NCBI RefSeq assembly: GCF_000471905.2 | Contig: NW_006500327.1 | Location: 1,058,080-1,122,079, forward strand | Source of the DNA: Amborella trichopoda | Taxonomy: Eukaryota; Streptophyta; Magnoliopsida; Amborellales; Amborellaceae | Direction: 5' to 3' | DNA length: 64,000 nucleotides | Shown: piece by piece, positions 23,006-33,629 of the stretch | Layout: each line of letters opens with the position of its first letter | How positions within the stretch are numbered: position 1 is the stretch's first letter | The notes under the pieces: model-generated | Seen by the model: the letters and a program-made list of their open reading frames with translations, nothing else | Database searches by the model: none | Told to the model about the DNA's origin: nothing | Position numbers and translations under genes: made by a program

Positions 23006-23830
23006 GGTTTAGGAAGGATGAAGCTGTTGACACATCTATTGAAATGCGGTCTCTCAATACAATAGGGAAAAATAATAATTTATCTTGCAATATATTACTT
23101 TAACCGTCTATTTTCAAGTGTTGGTGCATCTACATCATTTTTGGACCTTTGATTTGCTTGCTTACAGGTAAATAGATTTCCATGCGAACGTAAAGGTCTC
23201 CTGCACCATAATTACATCTTCTTATACGGTTTGGTTTGGAGGTTTAAGGTCCGCATCTTATATAAACCAATATCCCTTCCAAGTACAAATCTTAGGAATG
23301 GACCTTGGTTTACACTTTTACACGTTGATAATATTAATCACCACAATTGTGAATACCAATAAAAATTGTTTTATAACTTGAGATATATATTAATTACCAC
23401 AATCATGAATACCAATAAGAATTGTTTTCTGAATTGAGATATACTATTTTAAACTTTATTTTTGAACTATTCAGCATCATTCATTTGAATTATTCTCAGA
23501 TTAACATATTTTTAACAACATTAAAAAAAAAAATTATTATATTTGCGCTATTTTCTTAGCTGCAAAAACATGAATATAAAGCAAAAGCTTACGATATATT
23601 TTTAGATCCTAAATCCATCTCTAACCTAAAACTTTAGAAGGGGCGTATTTGAGAAGGAAATGATCTATAGGTGATGCCATACAGATGTTTCCAAATTACA
23701 AATGGGATAAATATTAAAATTCTAAAACTATTTACAAAGACCCGATTAAAATAATAGTGATTGTGATCTTTTTGTATTAAAAGTAAATGATATACGTGAA
23801 CATAACTTATCAGCGATGGAGCCAAACCAA
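23006..23830. other. Intergenic with a 56-bp duplication
   Basis: No gene is seen. Units starting at 23341 and 23397 (CCACAATTGTGAATACCAAT type) form an imperfect tandem pair of period 56. Confidence 0.5.
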
Positions 23831-23922
23831 GCTCCGTGTTCGTAGTGGAGTATCCACCACCTGTGTATAGTGGAAGCTCCGCGATCGTGGTGGAGTATCC
23901 ACCACCTGTGTATAGTGGGAGC
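23831..23922. repeat. 45-bp tandem repeat with a hairpin in each unit
   Basis: Two full units start at 23831 and 23876 (GCTCCGYGWTCG...). Each contains GTGGAGTATCCACCAC, a short stem with an AGTAT loop. A third unit is only begun. Frames on the minus strand run through it (23634-24035) and contain repeated YTGGGYSTT residues, which reflects the repeat, not a gene. Confidence 0.75.
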
Positions 23923-24775
23923 AAAAAAAAAGCGTACGGAGGGAGGGCATGCACGGGTCCTACAAAGCCAAGGAGCAAAGCATGGTAGATAGGGGTCGGA
24001 AGGTAAGGAGACAAGCAACTAGGTTTGATTTTCAAATGAGAGGAAGGACAGGGTTTGTATCACATCATCACCTCGTTTGAAATGTAGGAAAACCAAGCGA
24101 AGAGAGAGAAAGGTCACCCACCTCCCACATGCACCAACCCCAACAACTAACTCTATAGACTGAGAAAAGGGGCTGGAAACCCAAAGTTGTCTTTTCATCA
24201 TTGTTTATTATGATGGGTTTGGTGTTTCTCAGAGAACATGCCCAAACGCAAACATGGAAAAGGGATGATGGTTGAGTGTTGCAAACTCAAATAAAATAAA
24301 GGAAATATTCAGTCCCCATCACCCATTTTTTTAAAGTCAAAAGATTTCTTACCCCTCCGTGGGGTTGGCCACCACAGTTAGCTTGGGGACTATCAATAAA
24401 TAGGGTTACAATAAAATCGAGAAAAAATTATTTTTATTTTAAAAAATTGGATAAAAAATACAGATCGGTAAAAATACTTTATGTAAAGATATCGCCAATA
24501 CATCGGACTAAGCTCAAAAAATCGAATAAGTTAAAATATTAGAATTTTTGAAATTTTTAAAAATAAAATTTATGTCAAAGCCATCAACAACTAATCTATC
24601 TATAAAAACTCTACTAGACTAATATAATTAAGTCAATTAATTTAGATAACTCATTTAGACACTCTCAAAATGGATCTTTTGACCTAACCATTGTATTTTC
24701 TTTCCTGTTTTTTAATAAAATTAAAAAATATAGAATATATAAGTCTATACACATTAGGGGTTCATGCTCTTTATA
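23923..24775. other. Intergenic, nothing recognised
   Basis: I see no gene, RNA or repeat boundary in this stretch. Confidence 0.4.
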
Positions 24776-24779
24776 AAAA

Positions 24780-25135
24780 ATAAAACAATACGTTCATGAT
24801 AAATACACCGTATGAATTTCTTCATCAAATATTTTAACGAACATCACACCTACTTAGTACATGCCAAAAATAAATAAATACAATGTACAAATTTTCACGT
24901 TAAATGCTTTAACAAAGATCATACCTACTTAAATACATACCAAAAAAAGTAGACCATATAAATTTTCACATTAAATACTTCAAAAAATATCAAACCTACT
25001 TAAATACATATTAAAAGAAAAAAACCATATAAATTTTTTTATTAAATACTTTGCAAATATCACACCTACTTAAGTACACAAAAAAAAAAACATGATTTTT
25101 TTTATCACTAAATACTTTAACTATGGTATAGCTGA
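24780..25135. repeat. Minisatellite array, 70-75 bp unit, about 4.5 copies
   Basis: Units start at 24845, 24920, 24991 and 25061 with CACACCTACTTAAGTAC-type sequence, followed by an A-rich stretch, then CATATAAATTTTYWCATTAAA and TACTTTAACAAA. A partial unit precedes the first. Spacing is 75, 71 and 70 bp. Confidence 0.8.
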
Positions 25136-25910
25136 TTTAACTATAGTTAATAATTAGGGTATAGCTAATGGCAACTTTATGGCTTACATACTCCATTTGG
25201 GTCCTCTGTTAGTCTCTCTTTGAGATACAGGGTTGGATAAAGGGGATCGCAGGGGTTGTTAAAATTAAACAGAGTATCTGCTCAAGAACATTTGCTCAAC
25301 AACAAGGCATCGATCACCAGCTCCAGACCATGAATCAGTGACTTCAAGGAATGAAGCAAAGCCAACAACAAATGGCTACTGAAATAATCACTAAAATTTG
25401 ATTTTTGCATCTATATGATTTTTTTCACACAATAATTTCATTTACACAATGATTTGTAAGTAAATATTTTTTTTTTTTGCATAATAACTACTGAAATCTG
25501 CATTAACGTGTTTTAATTAAAAAGCAAAAGAAAAAAAAAATCATACCTTTAATCTGTAAATGCGGCTGTGAAGAAGAATAAGAACATAGCATAAACCTAA
25601 ATCCTAACAATACATAAATCCATTGTGAATAAAAATTTCTACTTTCGGATTTTTTTTGGAAATAATATGTTTTTTAGAAATTACACATGTTACGAAAAAA
25701 ATTGTTTCTCTTTCTAAAAAGATTACAAGTAAAAAAAAAAAAAAACATTTTTTTGGTCCCCTTTTTTTCGTTCTTCATAAAAACACGTTTTTAACGGTAG
25801 TATGAAAAAGACGCGTTTTTTTGACGAACTTTTCGAAAAAATAGCATTTAAAACATTTTAAAAAAAGCTTCGATTTTTTCAAAAAATCGGTGATTAGTCG
25901 CTGATTTGCT
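25136..25910. other. Intergenic, homopolymer-rich
   Basis: Several A and T runs and no gene. A short stretch at about 25255-25390 (AACAACAAGGCATCGATCAC...) could be a retroelement scrap but lacks a diagnostic motif. Confidence 0.35.
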
Positions 25911-25912
25911 AA

Positions 25913-26313
25913 CTATGGTGGCAACGGGTCGGGTGTAGTCACCGAATAGTATTCAGGCTCAAATTTTGGATCCATACCCAGATCCGTCAGGTCCTAGGTC
26001 TGGTCAGATCCAATATGACCCTATGACTATGAATTTTTCTTTTTATCTTTTTTTTTTTTACCATCGTATACCTCATGATTATCTTTTTTTTTTGTGCTAA
26101 TAATACGGTAAAACTTGTGCCAATATTATAACAATACGAACACCTAGCGCGCGCCTAAAGAGACATGATTGACATCATATGCCTTATGGCTACGGGTCTG
26201 GCTGAACCCGGACTCAGACCCGAATAAATATTCGGGTCTAAAATTAGGACCCATATTCGGACCCGAGGTCCCCGTCGAGTCCTAGGTATGATTGAGTGTC
26301 CATTGCCACCCCT
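25913..26313. mobile_element. hAT-like degenerate element
   Basis: It starts TATGGTGGCAACGGGTCGGG and ends GTCCATTGCCACCCCTA. The two ends are imperfect inverted repeats of the TAGGGGTGGCAA type, with GGGTC/GACCC-rich subterminal sequence. No 8-bp duplication could be matched. Confidence 0.5.
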
Positions 26314-26317
26314 ACCC

Positions 26318-26970
26318 ATCGGGAGTATACTAACTATTGAGGGCAAAATTTGGGGATGTTATTTCTACAACCCGATCTCAAAATAATATAAAATAAACTC
26401 TTTATACATTAGAAAAAACAAATGTTTAAGATTGAATAGAAACCGTCCAGGTTTTGAAGGGCTAGATTTGAGTGCCACAAAATTCAAAATCCAAAATCCA
26501 AAATTTTCTTTTAAAGATTTATTTATCCCTCGGGAGTATACTATCAATTTACTCCTTTGAGGCAAAAGACATGCTAGGATAATTGTTTACACCTCAAATG
26601 TTGGAGACGTAATCTCTACAACCCATAAAATAATCTCGACAAAATTTTCTTTCGAAATAAACTTTATGCGTACTAGAAAAAACTAATGCCTAAATATTGA
26701 ATAGAACCATCCAATTTTTTAAAGGCAGGATCTAAGTGTTAGAAAGCTTAAAATTCAATTTTTTTTCCTTTAAACAACTCATCTAGTAATTGTTATAAGG
26801 GTCCAAACAATTAATTTTACACTAAAGAAATCCTCCTAAATAAGTGTTTTAAGTGAGGGACAATATATGCACTTAATTTTAGTTTTTTTAAAAAAATTGT
26901 GTTTTGAGGGAGGGAGTGGATGCACAAAATGCTCATGCGGGGCATAGTATATGCTCTTATTTTTAAACTT
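26318..26970. mobile_element. Family-B elements in tandem
   Basis: Two diverged direct copies of a GGGAGTATACTA-headed unit start at about 26320 and 26534. Each continues with a conserved order of words (ACAACCC, TAAACT, CTAGAAAAAA, TTGAATAGAA-CC, TTCAAAATT). Close relatives are at 9055-9774 and 56788-57170. Opposed GAGGG and CCCTC-type ends suggest foldback elements. It is non-coding. Confidence 0.5.
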
Positions 26971-28250
26971 TGATTTTTCATAAACTTGATTTGTTTGACC
27001 AAATAAAGTCTAAAAAGCAACTTAAACTAATCACCTAGACCAAATATCACAAGACATTTAACATTCCCTAACAACTCTAAAATTCCCAAAATGCCCTTGA
27101 CAGTTTTGTCCAATCGTTTGCAGATGTTTTGACCTCTCATCTCTCATACCAAAACCGGCGAAATGCCCCATAAAAGCGATTTCCCAAAAATGAGGGGTAT
27201 TATAGTAACTTTCCCTTTATTGATGTGAATAAGTAATTGGAGACATTCTTAAAAAGGCAGTAATGAAAACCCCAAAATATGTGTTTCTATTTAACAAAAG
27301 GCAACAAAAGGTACACACACTGCCCATACAAAAGAGGCAATTCCACAAGTGCAGGAGGAAAGATTCGAAATTTATGGAGGATATTATGGACATTTTCTAG
27401 AGAGAAACATAAAAATTAGGGTTTGTATGTTTGGAAGCTAGGGTCAATAAATATTCTCTCTCTAACTCCAATTCTTAATGAGAAAAGTAGGGGGTGGTAG
27501 GCTGGGGTTTTAATAGGGAATAGGGTCTAGATTTGGTTTCCGGTCACGTGGCGATGCATCTTTGTCCATGCACACTCTCTCATTAGCTATTTAATTCAAT
27601 AAAAAAAAAAAAATTGCTTTAGATGGTGTATAGACTAACCTACCCAAAAAAGATGATATGAGTTTTTGAGTTTAGAGAGAGAGAGTCGATTAGCCGGAAA
27701 TATTGAATCGAAAAGGTTAATCGGACGTTAGGTCGGAAGCAAAGCAGTTCAATCGACCTAATTAGTAAGAACTGGCCTAATTGAACAAGTTTTGGACAGT
27801 AAAATAAATGTTAAAAAAAAAAACTCTAACAAAATAAATAAAACATATCAAAATAAAGTTCAAAATTAACGAATTTTTTTTTTTTTTTTTTAAGAATTGG
27901 TTTATGTTTAGGGGTATTTTTGAAATTTTTTAAAATAGAAAAATATAATAATTGGTATTAATGGGCAAATTTTTTTTAAAATTTTTTAATAGTTAAAAAT
28001 ATAATATAAATATTTTTTTTTTATTTTATAAAACTCGATGTTTTTTTTTTTTAAATACTTGACCAGTTCACCAAAAACCCTGAGCCTCATTTTTCCTACA
28101 CTAGCTGGGCTGATAAAAAACAAATGAGAAAAAATAAGAAAAAAAACGGCTGCAGCCAAATCAGGCCGGCACTGACTTTAGCCGGGCCCTTAGATTGTGG
28201 GCCCGTCCCTACATTTTTAAGGCTGAGAGGCCCGGTCAGCTCATAGATAG
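26971..28250. other. Intergenic upstream of the GRF gene
   Basis: Several A and T homopolymers (27601, 27873, 28010-28050) and a GGCC-rich patch at 28140-28240. No gene was recognised. Confidence 0.4.
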
Positions 28251-28254
28251 GCTT

Positions 28255-28470
28255 TGTGGGGAGAGAGAGAGGCGATTGTAGTGAGCGGACATTGCGAGGA
28301 AAACAGCCAAGAAATTGTCCCTTTTAGCGGTTTCCAACTCATCCCCTAAAAAAAGCTCGGATTTTGTTGGGTTGTCCTAAGTGAGAGAGTGTTTGGGATA
28401 TTTTTAGAGAGAGAAAGAGGGCATTTAGAAAAAAAAAAAAGGAGGATTTAAAGAGAGAAAGAGAGAGAGG
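28255..28470 (+). promoter_or_regulatory. GA-rich proximal region of the GRF gene
   Basis: Four purine tracts of GAGAGA type (28260, 28383, 28409 and 28452) lie 260-480 bp upstream of the GRF start. GAGA repeats in plant promoters can bind BBR/BPC proteins (family knowledge). I did not find a convincing TATA box, so transcription-start placement is open. Confidence 0.35.
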
Positions 28471-28580
28471 GCTGGGAGTATTTAGTATTGAGTCTTATGA
28501 TCTTCGGTTTCACTTTCTCTATCCTCTTTTGCGCTGCTCCCCCATCAATTATTTTCCTTTCTCAACCCCAAAAAACCAGA

Positions 28581-28640
28581 ATGGTATTCAAATCCACCTC
28601 TCTTTCTCTCTCTAAGCTCTTCTCTCTAAGCTTAAGATGA
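28581..28640 (+). CDS. Upstream ORF 1 of the GRF gene (19 aa)
   Basis: ATG at 28581, stop TGA at 28638-28640, 153 bp before the GRF start. Its sequence is Ser/Leu-rich because it lies in a CT-rich leader. Its stop overlaps the ATG of the next upstream ORF (ATGA). It matters only if the GRF transcript begins upstream of 28581, which cannot be seen here. Confidence 0.35.
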   Translation: MVFKSTSLSLSKLFSLSLR

Positions 28641-28720
28641 GGGATCTTCCATTCTCGCCCCCAAAACCCAACAATTACTGTTATCCAATGTCTCTAACAG
28701 TGGGGATAGTGGTTTTGTAG
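28637..28720 (+). CDS. Upstream ORF 2 of the GRF gene (27 aa)
   Basis: ATG at 28637, stop TAG at 28718-28720, ending 13 bp before the GRF ATG. The ATG has A at -3, a better context than the main ATG, which has T at -3 and G at +4. If it is in the mRNA it would be expected to lower GRF translation. Its peptide begins MRDLPFSPPKPNNY and resembles no family I know. Confidence 0.4.
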   Translation: MRDLPFSPPKPNNYCYPMSLTVGIVVL

Positions 28721-28733
28721 GGTGGTTTTCTCA

Positions 28734-31569
28734 ATGGATTTTGTGGGTGTAGATGGTTTGGGGTTCTTGGGTACCTCTGAAACTGGTTTTTCTTGCTCTG
28801 GGTTTGAGTTTGAGAGCAAGCAAAAGGATAATGGTTTTGGATCAGGGTGCCTTAAGCAAGGGAGGTCTGGTTCTGATGAGGAATGGAGGAGCTTTAAAAT
28901 GGCGAGGAGGGAAGATTACAGTGCTTCCAAGGCAATGGTGGCTCAACAACAAAGACCCACTTTGCTTAGATCCAATTCTTTGTACCCTGATGCCCAGTTT
29001 GCCTATTCTCTCTCTAGAACAGAGAGTGGCCAGTTGTGTTACTCTTCTCTCTCTAGAACTGAGAATGGCCAGTTGGGTTACTCCTCTCTCTCTAAGACTG
29101 ATAATGGTGGTGCATTTTTCTCCAGTGATGGAATCTCTACCACAACCCCAGCTTTGCCATTTTACCAGTCTACTCCTTACACCAAAAATACAGGTTTGTG
29201 CATGTTTCTAGAGAGAGAAAATGAGTGACTAGTGTTTATTTCAAATTTGAGGACTTAGTCTTCGTTTTCCTCTTCAAAATGTGTTATTTTATTCTTGTTT
29301 TTGGAAGAAATGTAGGATCTTGGCATTCGGTTTTTGGGTTTAGGCATTTTGAGGGGGGAAAAGATTGGGACTTTTGATGAGAGAGAAAATTTTGGTTTGA
29401 TTCCAGTAAGAGATCGAGTACTGTCTGAGTATTGGGAGAGGTCTTTTCATGGCCAGATCTTGGTTAAGTCTTTTCAAATAAAAGTGGCTTGATGCTAACT
29501 TGCTCCTGTTACCGACTGGCTAGTGGGAGACATTACATCGTTCTAGAGAGAGAGAGAGAGAGTGATATGAAAGAGAATATTGGTCGTATTTTCCATTAAT
29601 ATCTTGGTTTTGGCATTCATATCATAAGCTTATAACTCTAAGTTTATGTTAGTATTTGTGCTTTATTTTCTTTCCTGGTTTCATCTTTGAGTTCTTGTTT
29701 ATCTCAGATTCTCTCTCTCTAGTTTGAGCTTTAATTTGTCTACTCTCTCTTTTCATCCATTTGCAGGTTTAATTTCAGGCAGCTCTAACGGGAACATGCA
29801 CGGGGTAATGACAGGAGTGCGAGGGCCTTTCACTCCATCGCAGTGGATTGAGCTTGAGCACCAAGCCCTCATATTCAAACACTTGACAACAGGAGCTCCA
29901 ATCCCAGCTAATTTACTGATTTCTCTAAGAAAAACCCTTAATCCCTCTGGTTTCCCAAGTTATTCAGCTGGATCTCTGAGACCCAATTCGTGTACGCTCC
30001 TTTCTCTCTGTAGAGAGACCTTTTCATGGCCGGATCTATGTTAATTTTGAAAGAATATGTGTAGTTGTTTTCTGGAGAGAGAAGTTGGAAGGCTTTTCTC
30101 ATTTACTTTTATCTGTTTCCACTTTTGTTTGTGGATGAGGTTATTACAAAATTGAGAAGGCTTTTTTTTCTTTGTTTTTTGTAGTTTATCTTTCTAGTGA
30201 GAGACATTGGAGAGCTTTGTATTTTATTTTTGTGTGTATTTGTTTTGTTTGTGAAATGGGTGGTTTCAAAATGGGCAGAATTATTTTTGTAGTTTTTTAT
30301 CTTGTTTTGATTTGAGTATCTTTCATTTTTATTTGTTTCTATTTTGTTTGTTGATGAGTCCATTTCAAAATGAGGAATAATGATGCATGAGGTTTATTAG
30401 TTTTTTGCTTCATAATTATTATTTGGTCGTAAGAGATATATTTTGGTGGATGTTGTGGAGGAAATCTCTCTTTCTCTCTCTCTCTCTCTCTCGGATTTTT
30501 CCACCTGTATTTGAAGGAATTTTTTTATCTCGTGCACTAAAGGAATACAGTGGGCCCTCCTACTCACAGTTGGTTTTGGAGGGGGGTTTTTCTCTTTACA
30601 ATTGGATTTTAGGTGGGTTTTCCTCCTTGCTACAGTGAATTAATTTCTTTTCCATTAGTTAACCAGTTCCACAAAAAAAAAAAATTTCTTTCCATTTATC
30701 TTTAATGTGTTTCATTTTGTTATCCAAAGGATGGGCCTCTTTTGATCTAATTATCTCTCTGGCCTTTCTTGGATTTTTCTCTTTTGTTTTTGTAATTTTC
30801 TTTGAGCTGCCTTCTTCCTCTCCTTTCCTTTCCAAAAGTTCTCAAGACCATAACATTCAACTGAAGCTAACAAGAGTTATGTGCCATCTTCTTCATTTTG
30901 TGATCTGCCCTCTCTCTTTTCCTTTCTTTTATGGGCCTTTTAATCTCCTTTCTTCCTCTTTATTCCACATTGTGGTCTCTTACTCTCTCTCTCTCTCTCT
31001 ATTCATGTTTTTTTCTCTCTTATTCCTTTGCAGTGGGGTGGGGGTCTTTTCATCTTGGTTTTTCAGGAAATTCAGATCCCGAACCAGGACGGTGTCGAAG
31101 AACTGATGGGAAGAAATGGCGGTGCTCGAGAGATGCGGTTGCTGACCAAAAGTATTGCGAGCGACACATGAACAGGGGCCGCCACCGTTCAAGAAAGCCT
31201 GTGGAAGGCCACACTAATGGCCATGCCTCCTCTTCTCTCCCTAAAACCATCACCACCAACTCAACAACCACCTCGACAACAATGGCGAAGTCGTTGACCT
31301 CTTCTTTAAATGTGACTGTCTCAAATGGTGGGGGTTCGAGTCTTGCGGTGGTGAATCAGATGAAGAGCTTGCCGGTTTCTGAAAGCTCCTTGCCTGCCTC
31401 GCAGTTTGATAGGTAAGAGTTACTGGTCAGTACTTGGACTCTAAAATAGTGATCAACTGTTTGGGAGGACACTCTTTCCAGGATTTTGGCTTGTGGGAGA
31501 AGTGGGTTTCCTCTTCCCAGACTTTTTGTTGAGAAAGGAGACAGGAGTTCCTCTTTCTGTGTTTCGTTG

Positions 31570-31615
<46 letters not shown>

Positions 31616-32847
31616 AGGGGGGTACTATTGCATTTGAGAGAGGCTTACTATTGGAATTTTTCCATTAGAGAGAGATTTCATCTTTCAATCTTTATAGAGG
31701 GGATTCCCTCTTTCCATTATTTTCATTACAGATGCGTTTCCAATTTGTTTGGAATGGGAAAGGGAATTTCTCTTTCCCTTATTCACACCACTGTCCCACA
31801 CACGCAGAGAGAGAGAGAGAGAGATAGGTTTAACACATATTTCTACTGTTTCAAGTTATTATGTATCGTTTAGTTGTTTGAAAACCACCTCTTTCTTTTG
31901 ATTGTGCATTATTGATTGAAGAATGTCATTCTCCGAGAACATTTGAGCATTCATGGCGGATTAAATAAAAAGTCCAGTCTTTTCTTGCATTTCTTGAAGT
32001 ACTTCTAAAAAGTTGTATAAGCAGCATCTCATCAAAGCAATCTACAACGCCTTAGAAGATGGGTATTCTGTTTTCTCACTCCAGAGATTTCCTCACCTCA
32101 TTTTGATCAATTCGTGGCTCTATCTGATGCAGGTTCATGATCAACAAAGCGAAATTTGATGAACATCAAGGCCTCTCAATGGTTTCCTCAATTGGACTTA
32201 GGCCAAAAGCCCCTTCCTTTCCACTACCAAAGCAAAACCTTCCCTCTGATTTTGGTCTAATTTCCTCCAAAAACTTGTTAAACCCATCAAGGAACTCATA
32301 TTTACATAGCCGAAACTTCATTGATGGGTGGCCAAAAACATGTTCTGAACCAGAGGAGAGAACCCAACTTTCTATATCTATCCCTGTCGCCTCGTCCGAC
32401 TTCTCTTCCTCTTCTTCATCACCCACTCAAGAGAGCGCGTCCCTTTCTCCCCTGAAACTCTCTAGAGATGTGGACCTTTTTCAAATGGGTTTAGGGGTTG
32501 GACCCCTTAATGAAACATGTAATCGACAAGCTAATTTGTTACCCATTTCATGGGAGACCTCCATGGGAGGACCTCTTGCTGAGGTCCTCAATTCCACAAA
32601 TAACCCTAAAGACTGTAAGAGTAATTCTTCTTCGGCACTTAATCTCATGGGTGAGAGCTGGGAAATGAGCCCAAGAATGGGGTCCTCACCTACAGGAGTT
32701 CTGCAAAAGGCATTCGGCTCTCTCTCTAACAGTAGCACAGGAAGCAGCCCAAGAGCAGAGAACAAAGCCCAACATGAGAGCACCAGTCTCTGTGATGATC
32801 TATTTGTTTCGACTTTTGTAAATTCATCTTCAATCCCATCATTGTGA
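28734..32847 (+). CDS. GRF: Growth-Regulating Factor transcription factor (GRF1/2-type)
   Basis: Plant-specific nuclear transcription factor; GRFs act with GIF coactivators in organ growth. Four exons join in frame: 28734-29193, 29767-29991, 31034-31412, 32133-32847 (1779 bp, 592 aa), each intron GT-AG. The start at 28734 gives MDFVG, like other GRF N-termini; the in-frame GTG upstream is not a start. The QLQ domain (about 175-212) has Q179, L183 and Q186 and binds GIF. The WRC domain (about 245-286) has C249, C259, C270 and H273, exactly CX9CX10CX2H, with basic GKKWRCSRD and GRHRSRK stretches for DNA binding and nuclear entry. The C-terminus has TQL (432-434), a degenerate FFD-like NFIDGWP (416-422) and GGPL (500-503), placing it with the longer GRFs. 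Length is slightly above Arabidopsis GRF1/2. Exon 1 carries an in-frame repeat. No frameshift or stop: it looks intact. Orthology to a numbered GRF is not determined. Confidence 0.95.
29010..29111 (+). repeat. In-frame 39-bp minisatellite in GRF exon 1
   Basis: Two full 39-bp units (29010-29048 and 29049-29087) and a partial third encode LSRTE(S/N)GQL(C/G)YSS at residues 93-105 and 106-118, then LSKTDNG. It lies in the variable N-terminal region, before QLQ. The unit length keeps the reading frame. Confidence 0.85.
29194..29766 (+). other. GRF intron 1
   Basis: It begins GTTTGTG and ends TTTGCAG. It interrupts codon 154 (Gly) after its first base. It contains a GA dinucleotide tract near 29545-29562. 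Confidence 0.9.
29992..31033 (+). other. GRF intron 2
   Basis: It begins GTACGC and ends TTTGCAG, separating the QLQ exon from the WRC exon and splitting codon 229 (Leu) after its first base. It has a CT microsatellite at about 30468-30492 and long T/CT-rich stretches. Frames at 30387-30638 and 30705-31106 are intronic by-products. Confidence 0.9.
31185..31206 (+). promoter_or_regulatory. miR396 target site in GRF exon 3
   Basis: This 22-base stretch, read over the codons for RSRKPVE at the end of the WRC domain, matches the known GRF target of miR396: CGTTCAAGAAAGC followed by CTGTGGAA. Relative to a perfect complement there is one extra C, the single-base bulge characteristic of GRF sites. 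It predicts post-transcriptional repression by miR396. The miRNA gene itself is not in the window. Confidence 0.93.
31413..32132 (+). other. GRF intron 3
   Basis: It begins GTAAGAG and ends GATGCAG, splitting codon 355 (Arg) after its second base. It holds a compound (GT)n(GA)n microsatellite at about 31570-31615 and a second GA tract at 31806-31825. Confidence 0.9.
31570..31615. repeat. Compound (GT)n(GA)n microsatellite
   Basis: About ten GT units run directly into about twelve GA units within GRF intron 3. Confidence 0.9.
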
Positions 32848-33620
32848 GTTCTTGGTTTCTCTCCTGTGTATGTCTCCCCCTCTGTGATGAGGCTAAAACT
32901 TTGGGTAATGGAAAGGAGGAAGAAAAACAGTTCAATCTGAGAGCATCTGTGGCTCCTTTCTCTTTCATCTCGTGCTATTTCATTGATTTCTTTTTCCTTT
33001 TTATAGTTTGTTGAAGAAACAGGCCTGCATTTCTAGTGGGCAATTTTGTGCTGGCTTCCAACTGATACCAGTCATTTCAGTTTGTGTTGATCCTGCGGCT
33101 TATCTATGAATTAGTTTGTGTTTTCATAGTATGCAGGTGTTTCTCTCTCTCTCTATCTCTCTCTCCTACTTTTATTTTGTCAAAGTGGAAAGGTCTATTC
33201 ACTCTTGACACACAGTTCTTACCTGTTTGTCTGGTTCACTTTTTTGTGGGTGCCCTCCCTTTTGGAGAGATTGACTTTAAATTGGAATCTATCTTTACTG
33301 GATATTGGGAGGCAGTTGTGAAGTGTAAACTCATTCTCCCTTATATCTCACATCTATTGTAAGTGGGAAATGATACTATGATGTTGAACATTCAATGGCC
33401 CGCAAGCATTATGAGTATCTATATTATAAAAGTTCACAAGATGTTGCCTCAATCTTTTGGGCTACCTATACAGCTTAGTATTATTAGTCATGAATGAAGT
33501 TGGAACATGAAGACAAATTAAACACTTAGTATTATTAGTCATAAATGAAGTTGGAACATGAAGACAAATTAAACACACTCTCTCTCTGTCTCTCTCACTA
33601 AGTGCACAAATGTTAATCCT
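32848..33620 (+). other. GRF 3' UTR and downstream sequence
   Basis: No coding feature is seen. The 3' UTR must begin at 32848, but its end cannot be fixed. A 51-bp tandem pair lies at 33474-33575, with CT-rich tracts at 33140-33168 and 33577-33598. Confidence 0.5.
33474..33575. repeat. Tandem duplication, period 51 bp
   Basis: Units 33474-33524 and 33525-33575 differ at one base (CATGAATG versus CATAAATG). Confidence 0.88.
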
Positions 33621-33629
33621 CTCACTAAG

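Noticed and set aside
23634-24035. 133-codon minus-strand frame
   Set aside because: Its apparent repeats come from the 45-bp tandem repeat; there is no domain and no start or splice support.
24780-25135. Possible CRISPR-like array
   Set aside because: The repeats are contiguous diverged units with no unique spacers, in a plant nuclear sequence.
28753-29211. 152-codon frame overlapping GRF exon 1
   Set aside because: It is a shadow frame of the GRF coding exon with no domain of its own.
28722-29228. GRF start at a GTG at 28722 and exon 1 reading to 29228
   Set aside because: Plant genes start at ATG (28734), and the last part reads into intron 1 past a good donor at 29193/29194.
30705-31106. 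Open frames overlapping the GRF WRC exon
   Set aside because: They begin in intron 2 or are out of frame. Only 31034-31412 in the GRF frame fits the family and the splice sites.
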